Positions 10,671 to 21,700 of a stretch of DNA of 64,000 nt are shown here, piece after piece. The DNA is from Ptiloglossa arizonensis (Eukaryota; Arthropoda; Insecta; Hymenoptera; Colletidae): NCBI RefSeq assembly GCF_051014685.1, contig NC_135058.1:14014811-14078810 (forward strand). Reading direction: 5' to 3'. Each line of letters begins with the position of its first letter. The stretch's first letter is position 1. Position numbers and translations under genes: made by a program. The notes under the pieces are model-generated. The model was given only the letters and a program-made list of their open reading frames with translations. It did no database searches and was not told where the DNA came from.

Positions 10671-12180
10671 CGATGTTACCTGGGTATAGACTGTATTCGT
10701 ATCGTGCATAGCGTCTATTGTACTCAACTATATTGTTATACCCTTGTATCTTATGTTTCTTCTCGTAACCGTCGTTGAATCAGGGTAATTCCGTAAGTAT
10801 AAATAACGTTTCGATGTATGTTCGAAACAATGCAAGAATATTCGCGCGAACCGTGCAACGTGTATCAATTCGCGTTATTTTACATTTGTGTATCTATAAT
10901 TATACCAGATACATAATTTTCGGGCGTTTTATATACGATGTTTCATCACCGACCGCAAACAACTGTTGTTATTCTACGCTTTCGTGACACACGGATAAAT
11001 ATCGGAACCGCGAATTCGGTGTGTACCATAATCTGCAGATAACGTATTAAAATATCAAAAAGGTGTTACAGTTACGTTACGGTTGTACACGATTAAACTG
11101 GTACGAAACGTTGCCACGGAATAACGTGGCTTTTGTTCATTATCGATGAAATTCAACGGGGTTTCGATTCGTCTCACCGTACGAAACGATTCTACGAAAA
11201 CAATTGAACGCGTAATTTCCACTAGGAGATGCGTTCAAGGTTCCCATCGCAATTGCGGATCGATACGCTCTTTATTTCGAAGCTCCGCCGATGCGGGACA
11301 AAGAAGACGTCTACCGTTGGCATTTATCACTTATTAACTGAAGCAATTCAGCTAAAAGAACACCGTCCGCACTCGACCGAGAGTAAAGGCTTTTCTTCTC
11401 CTCTTTTTGCTCTCCTTCGGATCGTTCTACCTTATCCATCTTTACCTCCTCGATATCGTTTCTCTCGAGACTCCTGGCTACCCCGGGACTCTTCCGAAAA
11501 CAAAACATAGCCATCGTTATTGTACGAGAGGGAATATCGGGAAAAAGTTTCGTCTATGTATCGACGGTACACCCCGGTGCATGTATGTGTTTTTATCGCT
11601 TTCCTCGCTGCAATCGTGCGTAAGCTTTGCAACACTTAACGAAGTTGCTCCGAAACCTACAACGTTTCGAGGATCATTTTCCTAGAAAAGAATCTCGCAA
11701 CAATTGGACGTAAATGTAACCGAAGCTGTACAGTTTACATTTCACTGTGCAAGATTTTCGAAAATGGTGGACAGAATTACCGGTGCTTCGAACTTCCAAG
11801 TTCAAGATTAGTTAAAGGTTATCGTGATTTATAATTTAAGTTTCAACGTCGACAGTGGTGAATTAAAGTGGCGGCAATATTCATTTCCTTTGTTTAATTC
11901 AATCCTACGTAACTTCGTATCGGAAGATACTTCGATATGATTAATTTTCAGATAGACGTTTATTTTTAAACAAGAATTTAGAAACATTGACATTTTTCCT
12001 TTGGAATTGGCACGTCTATAATATTAGGTTATGAAACGAAAATAATAGGTTATGTTGACCTAGCAGGTGAATACATAAGAGCGATGTTTATTTATGATTG
12101 CGATTAAATTTATTCAATGAAAAGCTTTCTATTTCATTTTAGGTATGAAATCGAGGAATAACGTGGAACGATTGAACTTC
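10671..12180. other. Gene-less stretch
   Basis: AT-rich DNA with short ORFs overlapping on both strands at 11146-11685. The peptides show no recognisable domain, and no acceptor/donor pair was found. Nothing else is supported. Confidence 0.5.
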
Positions 12181-12243
12181 TACCATCGAAAACTATCGAT
12201 GGTAGAAATCGGCCATCGAAATCTATCGATAGGACTATCGATA
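12181..12243. promoter_or_regulatory. Cluster of TATCGATA (DRE-type) sites with a small hairpin
   Basis: Two perfect TATCGATA palindromes occur at 12224-12231 and 12236-12243, and a related TATCGATGG at 12194. In flies TATCGATA is the DNA-replication-related element bound by DREF and overlaps the CGATA words bound by the boundary protein BEAF-32. A 9-bp hairpin (TACCATCGA/TCGATGGTA, 12181-12204) sits at the left side. The motif match is direct. Function in this species is inferred, and no transcription start is visible beside it. Confidence 0.45.
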
Positions 12244-12944
12244 GTTCTCCATCTTTAGTCAGAAGACCCTCGAAACTAATCTCATTCTCGTAGAACTTAA
12301 CCAGTAACTGATAAGGTGGGCCCTAACAGACCCCAACGAATTTTGTTATCGTTAAAAATTCGATTCAAACAATTTCTCAGTAAATTAATAAGAGTACTAC
12401 GTTAAACATTTTTCTTAAAAATGCCTACAATTATTTAGCCACACACCAGTTAACCAGAAACTCGTGGCAAGGAAATCGAATCGAACATAAAAACGAGAAA
12501 CGAATAAAACAAATAGAAATATCAGAAAGAAAACGAAATACCAAAAATATTAGAAAAATTCCCTTAAATAATATCTTCGAAAAGAAAATTTAACCTTCGC
12601 GAAGAAAACGAGAGTCCCGACCGAGCTTGATATCGATCATAACACTCGTGATCGAAACTGAAATCTCCTTTCTCCTTTATCGTTCCAAACGAACAATCAA
12701 AAGTATCAAATAGCAACAATTACACGTCGATGCGACCATAAACATCAAAGCTTCGTTCCATCGTAACCGTTTAACGACTATATCTGTTTCCAGTACCGAA
12801 CTTAATCCCACCTAACCTCTCGAACAGTTCGCGTGGTAGGACCTTCTAAACTAACTTCATTCTCGTAGGACTTAAAATCCTTCGTCTCTTCAAGCCTCGG
12901 CTCTCAGACCGCTTAATAAGAAATTTCACGAAGCTGCGATTATT
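12244..12944. other. Gene-less AT-rich stretch with diverged repeats
   Basis: A phrase with CATTCTCGTAG(A/G)ACTTAA occurs at about 12263-12300 and again at about 12840-12875. A segment at 12695-12778 resembles 14388-14455 (ATTACA..., GATGC, TAAACATC, CTTCG). No coding signal is seen. Confidence 0.45.
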
Positions 12945-13223
12945 TCATCGAGCCCGACCGAACGCCGTCGGCGTCGCGTCGCGTAATCCGCGTCGCCTCG
13001 GTAAAAGTTTCGCGGAACACGCTTCATTTAACTCCCGCGTAACGTCCCTTAATTCTTCGTCCCGTCTTCGTTGAGCGAGTTGTTTACTATGCGTCCCTCC
13101 GCCCGCGTATTCTCCGACGAGGACGACGACGAGGACGATGAGGACGAGGACGGGCCATGGCCGCAAGCGCGCCTTTGTCTGCCGCCACGCCGCCGCGACG
13201 GAACTATTTAAATTAATCAACAT
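12945..13223 (-). CDS. Possible small secreted or membrane peptide, 92 aa
   Basis: ATG at 13223-13221 opens 92 codons to TGA at 12947-12945, the cleanest single ORF in the window. Residues 1-24 include basic residues (WRQTKARLRPWP). Residues 25-37 are a hydrophobic core (VLVLIVLVVVLVG) like a signal peptide or anchor. A charged helical stretch follows with a tribasic RRR at about 51-53. A second PRRRGLRD and a C-terminal TPTAFGRAR look like prohormone cleavage and Gly-Arg amidation contexts. The hydrophobic core is encoded by a GAC/GAG-type simple repeat (13110-13155 on the plus strand), so it could be a chance effect of that repeat. There is no homology I recognise and no splice or TATA signal. 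Confidence 0.25.
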   Translation of the reverse strand: MLINLNSSVAAAWRQTKARLRPWPVLVLIVLVVVLVGEYAGGGTHSKQLAQRRRDEELRDVTRELNEACSAKLLPRRRGLRDATPTAFGRAR

Positions 13224-13489
13224 GGAAACCTTAATCTCCCCAGACGTCTTAATCTCGACTTCAATTTGTGCGACTCGAGCTACCCCCTTCGAGCCACGAT
13301 CCGTTCTTACGTCGAATCGGCCTTAAGCTTTTCACGAAACGTAAAACGCGGCTTGCGGGACCGCTTACATTTCTTTCCCCGCTTTCTTGTACACCGAGCT
13401 CCTCCTCGGGGCACTCTGCTCCATCTCCCACTGTTCCCTGGATCGTGGAAACACGACCGTAATTGCGTTACAATATCCTCCGTTGTTGC

Positions 13490-13708
13490 GGTTCTTCTTC
13501 TTCTTCTTGTTATTATTATTTTTTATTATTATCGCCGGTGACATTGTCAACGTAATTCACGTTGAACCGAACTCGTCCCCGGGGTTAATTGAGCTGAATG
13601 GTATTGTAAGTTACGTACACGAAGGGATTCAAGGAGGCTTCGTTTCTTTCTTTTTTTTTCTTCTTTTTCTTCTTTCTTTCTTTCTTTCTTTTTTTTTTTT
13701 TCTTTTTC
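13490..13708. repeat. Pyrimidine-rich simple repeats
   Basis: TTC and TTA trinucleotide runs occur at 13494-13532, and a long (CTTT)n/T-run tract at 13646-13708. The 126-codon plus ORF across them is Phe/Leu-rich because of the repeats and is not taken as a gene. Confidence 0.85.
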
Positions 13709-14452
13709 GTCGTTTCGTTTCGCGTCGAGGTGGCTGCAATGAAAATCAGAGAGACGGAGGAAACTGAGAACGCGCGGGATTCGGTTACCTTCGAGCGAAG
13801 AGGTTCGAGTTAATTACGCGATTCTTTGGACGTTAATTGCTACGGTCTTTCGGCGCAGCCGGGGAAGGGGTTGGTGCTTCTCAATTTTTTTCAAATCGCT
13901 GGATTTTTCGACGATTCGCGACTTAGGTGTTTAATTAATAAAACGCTGTCAGTTTCGCGCTGAAAATGTTGCATTACCTTGCGCATTGAAATATTACGAA
14001 CAAAGAGAGGCAGGTTAGATTTCGATAATAGTATTTTTGATACACGTCGCCTTCTTATTTTATGCTTATGTATTTGCATTGTTGTACGAACGCATGTAAA
14101 TAAAAATTAATTGAAAAACACGAAACTTAAAGCGTTGATACCGATCGTGACGATTTGAAAAATAAAGGATACAACTATTGTTCGAGTTAATAATGTAAAC
14201 GTAAAATTAGAACCGTGCTTTGCTAAGTATGCATTATTTATGACGTTGCAAACTGTACAAACATTTATTTAAAAATTATTCTCGAGATTCTACGTTCGAA
14301 TACATTTCAGCTATAGTATAGATATAGCGATAGTACAGATATACTAGCAGATACTTATCGTTATTAGTTTTATATTTCAAGCTGTTATAGTAGAGTAATT
14401 ACATATTGATGCAGTTGTAAACATCGAGACTTCGCTCTGTCATAGTTGTTCA
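13709..14452. other. Gene-less AT-rich stretch
   Basis: No splice-flanked ORF, transposon end or RNA gene is recognised. The segment 14388-14455 is a diverged relative of 12695-12778. Confidence 0.5.
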
Positions 14453-14557
14453 ACAAGCAATCTTTGTTTCGTTTAAGTTACACGACAAGCAATAGCTGCG
14501 TTCTTTGAGTTACTTGACAAGCAATTTCTCTTCTGTTTAAGTTACTAGGTATCGACA
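14453..14557. repeat. Minisatellite, 32-bp unit, three copies
   Basis: CAAGCAAT begins units at 14454, 14486 and 14518, with a last GACAAGT at about 14552. Units share the middle TTTAAGTTAC or TTGAGTTACT. The period is 32, 32, then about 36 bases. Confidence 0.75.
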
Positions 14558-16085
14558 AGTATGTCAGCATGTCGTTAAGCTGATGCGTAAATTTTCCGAA
14601 GCTAAAGAGTTTCAAATTAATTATTTCGTTCAACAATATGCACAGACGTCATTTTCTGCGGACCTCCGAGCAATTATAACGAGGACTATTCACATCCAAG
14701 AAGGTCGTGATGTTTCACAGACATATTGACAAACATCCATCTCCAAAGGTTTCATTTTTCTGATTTTTTTATTACGAGAGGTAGGTGCCTAAATCATAAT
14801 TTTAGACTCAGCAGTCGTGGAAGACTACACTTACGTCTCAGTGCGCTCAGGACAAAGATATTGGCTGCTCAAGGTCACTGAGCCACTACCCCCACTGCAC
14901 CATTCAGTTACCCCCACCACTCTATCTCTCGTCTCTTCGCCTAGTGTCTATTATATCTCACAGTTGCGTTCGACGAATAAAAAATGATCCATGGTTACTG
15001 TGCCTCTCAAAGAAGAAGACAAACCGACACGATCTAAAAGTGAAGGTGATACCTAATGACCTTGAACCGTCGAAATATTCTACTTTACCCCGAGCAGAAG
15101 TACGTTACGTCTCCTTCGATACCCAACGCAGTGTACAAGGTACCCGTAACGATATATCGGGACAAAATTTATGTTAAAATAATACACTGACGACTAATCG
15201 CAATCTAAACATAAATAGAGCAATCTTTCTTTAAACTCTCACGCTAAATCTCTCCCTAAACGCTCGCCATAAACTTTCTGGATACTCGCTTCGTTGACTA
15301 CACCCTCTAAAACTCCTCTCTAAACTCCGCTCTCGCAGCACACTCAACGCCCTTAAGAACACTCGCTCCAACAGACGTACAACCACACACCCTCGTAAAC
15401 CACCACTTAGTCACTCTGACGTACGCACGCATTCCTTAAATTCTTGTTTCCCAAACATCACAATCATAGTTAGCTCCCAGAAACCCTCTCGTCCCTACAG
15501 TTATTGCAGCCAGACGAGTCCCGATAGTTTTGCCGGTCGAGATTCTCGATAATATCCCGCCAACGTACCGGGCCACAGCTGTCGAACGTGGCCCTCGACT
15601 GTACCCAAATATAGCTACATGCCTCGGATACAAGGCTCGCCAATGTTGCACCTATCTTTACGCGGGAACACACGAGAAATATCTATCGTGACTCGACACT
15701 GTGACCGATGTGATCTTCGATATTAAATATTTGATCACCTATATTTTGAACATTTTCCAAAATTCGATGTAACGAGATTCTTTAGAAATATTGTGTACAC
15801 GTGTATTGGCAATGAAAAATATAAAGGAGTAACTTTAACAGTTTCCTATATATGACAAATGGTGACCGATTATTTTTTTTTAACCGACGTGTTACAGAAT
15901 GTGTTTATCTTGAACATTGACTATAGAACTTTCCACTCTTTAAATTTGAGCTACTGTCGGTAAAAAAAATACAAGTGTCCTGTATTTCTTAGTACTTTAT
16001 GAATCTACAAAGTGAATTGATTTACCGATTGTACCAAATATCTGTAAAAATTAAATCTTACAAGGATCGCCCACAGAAGTAAGAA
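14558..16085. other. Gene-less stretch, possibly degraded retroelement DNA
   Basis: Composition shifts here, with C/A-rich stretches at 14880-14940 and 15230-15430. On the minus strand TGGCGAGCC at 15642-15634 looks like a retroviral-type primer-binding site, because its complement ends ...GCTCGCCA as a tRNA 3' end would. No paired LTR or reverse transcriptase frame was found, so this is only a hint. The words TTGGCTGCTCAAGGTCAC (14861) with downstream CCCCCAC runs recur at 37230. Confidence 0.3.
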
Positions 16086-16089
16086 ATAC

Positions 16090-16292
16090 AGAGTGTCCCA
16101 ATCATCACCGGTCGGTTTGAATCTCGCGTTATTTGTAAAACTTTGAACCGATTAATCTGAAACTTGGCATGCGTCAACTAGACAGACGGGAGATTAATCA
16201 TGAAAGAGTACAAGGTGAAAGAACGCGTGAAATTTATTCAGGCGTATTACGAAGAATCGCAATCTTTAATGCTGAAAATTCGAGAAAAATGA
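16090..16292 (+). pseudogene. Truncated 5' end of a Tc1/mariner-type transposase gene
   Basis: After a GAGTGTCCCAATCATC terminus-like leader at 16090, an ATG at 16200 opens 30 codons to TGA at 16290-16292. The peptide starts MKEYKVKERVKFIQAYYEES. This matches the N-terminal helix-turn-helix start of the transposase family annotated as DUF4817/Tc1-mariner-like, repeated widely in hymenopteran genomes (pattern: V-K-E-R-V-K-x-x-Q-A-Y-Y-E). After QSL the expected K-LRE motif appears as LKIREK and then stops, so the gene is deleted or frameshifted. Nothing of the catalytic DDE domain follows. The family call is from memory and the identity is partial. Confidence 0.6.
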
Positions 16293-17027
16293 TTGGACAC
16301 TCTCTGTTATCTCGAGCATCCACGATAATATTATCGTTCTTTTTTGAGTATATTCTGTGGTCGAAAGTTAAAACAACGATCGCATCCCCGGGTAATATCG
16401 TGAAAACGACTCGTTACGCGTGACGCGTTAATTCAACCCTTCTGCAACCAGAAACGGTCATTCGGGAGTAATCAATGGCGATTGCTCGGCAAAGTTGCGT
16501 TCGATGAACGGATAAGAAGAGGTGGTGGGGTTTGCATCCTGATTCGAGCTGGTTGGTCGAAACCCGTGAAAAAGAGAAACGCGAGCGTCGCGACGAACAC
16601 GACAGCGCGACGACGGCGTTAATAAAAATCCGCGCGGCGGGTCGCGTGACACCGTGCGATACCGTCGGCGATATTTTTCAGGCGCAATGCGCACCTCTTG
16701 GGCGGCTGGTGCTCGCCAAGCGGTTACAACGACCACGGGGACGACGTGGACGGTTTCGTGTAGAATTTCGGGCGTAAATCCGCGACGACGGAACGTAATT
16801 TCAAGCGGTCCCGCGATCGATATCAAAACGGGCGAGGAATAGCCGAAAGCGTATCGTAAAGCTGCGAAACGCGACGTCGCGGCCTGGCGACAAGTCTTCG
16901 CGACGCAGCGCTTGATTTACGACCACCCTGTATACGGCCACCGTGCTCCCTAACGAGCGACGCAGTCGTGAACAACCGTACCGATTTAGCAATAATTTCG
17001 TCACACTTTCCGTCTGGCCGAGAAATC
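16293..17027. other. Gene-less stretch with a GC-rich block
   Basis: A CG-dense block spans 16540-16950. It has an acceptor-like ATATTTTTCAG at 16670-16680 but no donor downstream. CACCCTGTA at 16924-16932 resembles the end of CAGGGTG-type transposons and recurs at 45956-45964 (CACCCTGTA). No exon is called. Confidence 0.4.
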
Positions 17028-17736
17028 GGTGAATTATTTTGGTAAAAAAGGAAAGAGAACTTTGAAATTTTCAATATCTGGTATCGATAACAGGATGAAC
17101 GTTAATACGAGATATTTAATGATAACACGAAACGTCACTAATCCGATACGTTAACTAATAAAATGAATGTTTATAAGCCGAATTATTTGAATAGTAAATT
17201 TAACGTTTGGTGAATTATTTTGGTAAAAAAAGAAAGGGAGCTTTGAAATTTTCAATACCTGGTATCGATAACACGATTAATGTTAATACGAAGTATTTAA
17301 TGATAACACGAAACGTTAACTTATAAAACGAACATTTATAATCCGAATTATTTGAATAGTAGATTTAACGTTTGGTGAATTACTTTGGTAAAAAAAGAAA
17401 GGGAGCTTTGAAATTTTCAATATCTGGTATCGATAACAGGATGAACGTTAATACGAGATATTTAATGATAACACGAAACGTCACTAATCCGATACGTTAA
17501 CTAATAAAATGAATGTTTATAATCCGAATTATTTGAATAGTAAATTTAACGTTTGGTAAATTACTTTGGTAAAAAAAGAAAGGGAGCTCTGAAATTTTCA
17601 AAACCGAGTATTGATAACAGGATGAACGTTAATACGAGATATTTAATGATAACGCGAAACGTCACTAATCCGATATGTTAACTAATAAAACGAACATTTA
17701 TAATCCGAATTATTTGAATAGTAAATTTAACGTTTG
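17028..17736. repeat. Satellite-like tandem array, about 181-bp unit, four copies
   Basis: Units start at 17028, 17209, 17374 and 17555 (lengths 181, 165, 181 and 182). They share TTTGGTAAAAAAAGAAAGGGAGC, in part varied, then GTATCGATAACA, TTAATACGA.ATATTTAATGATAAC, CGAAACGT and CCGAATTATTTGAATAGTA. The second unit lacks about 17 bases near CACTAATCCGATACG. Copies are highly similar (over 90% by eye), so the array is young. It is AT-rich and has no coding frame. Confidence 0.92.
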
Positions 17737-18215
17737 CGAGTATGATCCGTGGACGTCTTTGATACAGTGAAATACGTGAAACACGTATGTGTATATTGTT
17801 TTACGTAACAGAAACGCGTTCATAGTGTTCTCGCTGTGAAATTTTGACACTGTGAAAACAAGTGAAAGAAAATTTTTTTCGAAAGGCAAACTGTCGATAG
17901 AACAAACGTTGCAAATAAATAGCCCCGCGGAGTTTCTATTCGTCGCGTATTACTCGAGTAAAATTTTGTCGACGAGTAAAATATCATTAAAATAAATACG
18001 GTAATATTTTAAATAAATATCCTTCGGTCTTCGGAATCAGTCTCTCCGTATAGAATTAAACGAAAAAACGTCAGTTACGAACGAAAATATATTCATACGT
18101 CGACGTTTCAGTCTTACGTGTCGTGCAGCTTAAAAAAATATGTTACGTTCTGAAAATAAAGAGTGAAAAAACAGAATGACACGTGACAAGGTACAAAGAA
18201 ATTTAATTAACATAA

Positions 18216-18243
18216 AGTAGTAGTAGTAGTAGTAGTAGTAGTA
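18216..18243. repeat. (AGT)n microsatellite
   Basis: Nine uninterrupted AGT/GTA trinucleotides. The block before it (17737-18215) is AT-rich and shows no gene. Confidence 0.95.
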
Positions 18244-18435
18244 CCGTTGCCAGTACGGACGAAACAGAAAAAAAAGACGAATTGGACTTACTAAGAACTT
18301 GGTGTATTAAATTTTGTAAAATATTTTCCCAAGTTTGATCAAAACTGTGAAACGAAAATATCGCTTCCAGGATACAAACAATACCAATTATTTCATCCAC
18401 AAAGACACCCTCTGTGCACAAACGAGGTACGACGA

Positions 18436-18760
18436 AGTTTACTCCGAACAATGTTCTATCCGTAGAATAATTAAAAAAGGAAAAGAAAAATGAACCGTCT
18501 AGAACGTCGAGGACAATTGGGTGAAATGTCCTGGTAGCTCGTAAAAATTTCACTCTCGAGCCACGATTGCCAAAGTAGAACATTTTTCGTTTACTCCAAA
18601 CAGCGTTCTATCCGTAGAATATTTAAAAAAGAAAATTATATATATATATATATATATACAGGAACGGTCTAGAACGTCGAGGACAATTGGGTGAAATTTT
18701 CTCCGCAGAGCTCGTGAAAATTTCACTCTCGAGCCACGATTGCCAAAGTAGAACATTTTT
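18436..18760. repeat. Tandem duplication, 152/173 bp, with a (TA)n insert
   Basis: Copy 1 (18436-18587) and copy 2 (18588-18760) both run from GTTTACTCC.AACA through GTCTAGAACGTCGAGGACAA to CGATTGCCAAAGTAGAAC. Copy 2 carries a (TA)11 microsatellite at 18637-18658 where copy 1 has AAAAGAAAAA. Similar minus ORFs in both copies are a consequence of the duplication and are not genes. Confidence 0.9.
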
Positions 18761-21700
18761 CGTTTCGACCCTTAGAATATCCATCGGCGGAGGGTCGTGG
18801 GTACGTTTAAACGAGGCTCGAGAGTGTTAAGCGACTATCTCGTAAGCGGGGGCGACACAATCGGGAAACGAAGCGAGGCGTTGAAGGGTCGTCACGCGAT
18901 GACACGAATCCGGAAGTGGGTTAGCAATTAAGCGAAACATCGAACGACGAACGAATTCGCGCGAAATATTCCCCGCGAACGTGCAACTTCTCCCGTTCTA
19001 CCCAACCTCGGTGCAGGTGTGTCCCCCTCCACCTCCGCCGGTCCGATTCGTTCTCTCTCTTTTTTTCTTTTTTTTTTTTTTTTGCCTCTCCATCGTTCGA
19101 AACTGTGTGTGCACACGTCGCTGATTCGTTAGGCGAACGACGTCCGTTCAGTTTCGCGAAACACGCCCGCGTCGAATCGCGCCGGTTAATTTTCACGCTC
19201 GGCGAACTTTCTGTCATATTGGTAATTTAAATTCGTAATTAAACAACTTCCGTAACTAATCGTTAATTACGCGCCGCGGCACAATAAAACTGCTCGCTAG
19301 CGCGCACGAGCGAGCGAGCGTATCGCGTGTGTACGCGCGCAAAAATTATACGCGTTCTCGCGCTGACGGGCCACCTTGGAAAAACACGAGGAGAAGCGGA
19401 GAAGCGGATGGGGAAAACTACAGCGAGGAAAATGCTCGTCGGGTGGGAAAATCTATCCGTGGTTTTTTGCGGGAAGAAATGTTGCGAGGGACTCGCGAAC
19501 CCGCACGAAATTAAAGCTTCCGGGTAACGATCCATCGGTGGTGTTTGTCGCGCTGGGAATTGTGTCGAGTCGATTTTTGAAATTACAGTGCCCGCTTACG
19601 GCGATTATGGTTGTAATAGACAATTTAGGGGAACGAATGAAATTTCTGGGATAACGGTAACGTGCCAGCGGACATTGATCGCTCGAGTTTCACCGAGGTT
19701 AAGAACGTTGGCCGATTTCCGCGCAGAGGGTAGAGCAAGTGTTTCGAATCGGTGAAAAAGTTGTTAATTTTTTTTTTTTTTTGTTTAATGTGTGACTCGA
19801 GGGTGGGTGTTCTAAGGGGGAAATTATCCGAGAAATGTTTCCTCGAGTAATTTATGAATGATGGAAGTATCATCGACGAATCTGTTGCTTCGAGGAGCAA
19901 AAGAGTAACGTTGTATATTTTATACTGTCGTTTTGTTAATCGATAATTTTACTCTTATGGTTTTTGTATTGTGAAAATAAAATGTTTAAGTTGAAATTCT
20001 TATATTTTATTCTTTATATTTTCAAAGATTAAATGGTACCACGAATGCACGTTTGCACATGCTCGAATTGCATAATTCGTCACTGTGTTTTATTTTGAGC
20101 CACAATCGTACGCGTTTGAATAGGCCGCTTTCGAAATTTGAGCACAATGATTTCCCGTTACTACGGAACGAGTGGAATCCATAACGTTCGTAATCTTCGG
20201 TAATTCATAGTTTTATGATAATCGTGTAAAGTAAAATCGGTTCGGTACGGATATTATATTTTAACGAAGTTCGTTTGTTCCATTTCCGAACTTTCCAATG
20301 GAATCGTAACTCGATCGTAATTAATGTTATTTATTACAACTCACGATCGGACAAAGCTGCGGCAACAGTTTATTTAATATAGTCGTTAGTGGACTTAATT
20401 GGCCCGTTTGACACGATCGAATTTACGAACGAATTAAATTTTAACGTAAAGTACATTCTGAACGCTGCTTTGTCCGAATTGTAGCTTCGAATAGAGCCTC
20501 GCGTAGAAGAATATTTCGCTCCAATTTGTACTGCCGAGTGCAGCGGAAAATTTGAATTATTTAAGAAGATAAATTCGAACGTTGCACAGATCGCGACACG
20601 TGGAGTCAAAATTGTTTCGATCCGCTATATAATTCGGTGTACAATATTGACATATAGAAAGATTCCAAAAATAACGATTTCACCGTACCAATTGTGTTCA
20701 CGTTCGTTTCTAAATTATAAAATAAAGTATCGAAACAATAGCGTATGAAAAATTCAGTCATCTCTAGACTTGAAAAATATATAACAAGTTTTACTATTGA
20801 AAGTGTGCAATACATACAGTACTGTCCTTCAGGTTGTCATCCTCACCACTTCTTAGAATTTCTCGACGAGAATTCCATTTCTAATTCTCGACCCCGATAT
20901 ACGCAAACATCTGTCCCTCGAGTTGTTCCGATTCGGTCTCTAGCGACAACTCGAGGACTAGTCCATGCCAACCTAAAAAAAAAAAAAGAAAAACAAAGAT
21001 AGATTCTTTTCGGTGATCGCTGTGTCGTCCGTTTCAATTATTTCGAGACCCTCGGGTGCATTTTAGCTAATGTTTGGTAAAAACAGTCTTCGAGGAGAAA
21101 CAGTCCCCATTAGAAAGTTCATTACAAAATATCGCCGACACGCGACGAATTCACTCCCATTAATGAGCGCTCGTTGACCGTGCGAGGTCACGTGCCGGGA
21201 GCCACTATTTTTGCCCGGCGAATATTGAAATACAAGGATTTCCCGATTACAACCGTAATTACGGCGTTGCATGTGAAATGCATCGTGATCGGGGGCCCCG
21301 GTTGCAACGTAACGTGGCTCGTTGACGTAAATCTTTCTTTGACGCAAGTTAACCGAAACCCAGCCCCGAGTCGGACGCTCGTTCGCGTGGTTCGTGCGCG
21401 GAAATTCGCAATCCGCGACGTGACACGCGCCTCCGTGTAAACAAATTCGTCAAATTGAAATCGGGCTAGCTGATATCGAAACCGCAAAATCCGATCGCGG
21501 CAGAGGAAACACGGAATCGAATCCTTCCACGTTTCGAATCGCGGCGGACATTTTTTTCGGTTGTTTTTCGTATTCAAGGACGAATTCAACGACGCTCAGC
21601 GATCATTTCAAAATCTATTCAATTTTATTTAACGAGTTTCACGGTTCGATCGTTGTTCATCTTTTTTTTTTTACCACGATGGAAAGTTAAATGAATTTAT

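Noticed and set aside
18203..18756. Two similar minus ORFs starting MFYFGNRGSRVKF
   Set aside because: They are the same duplicated noncoding segment read twice. One includes a TA microsatellite, and their frames diverge.
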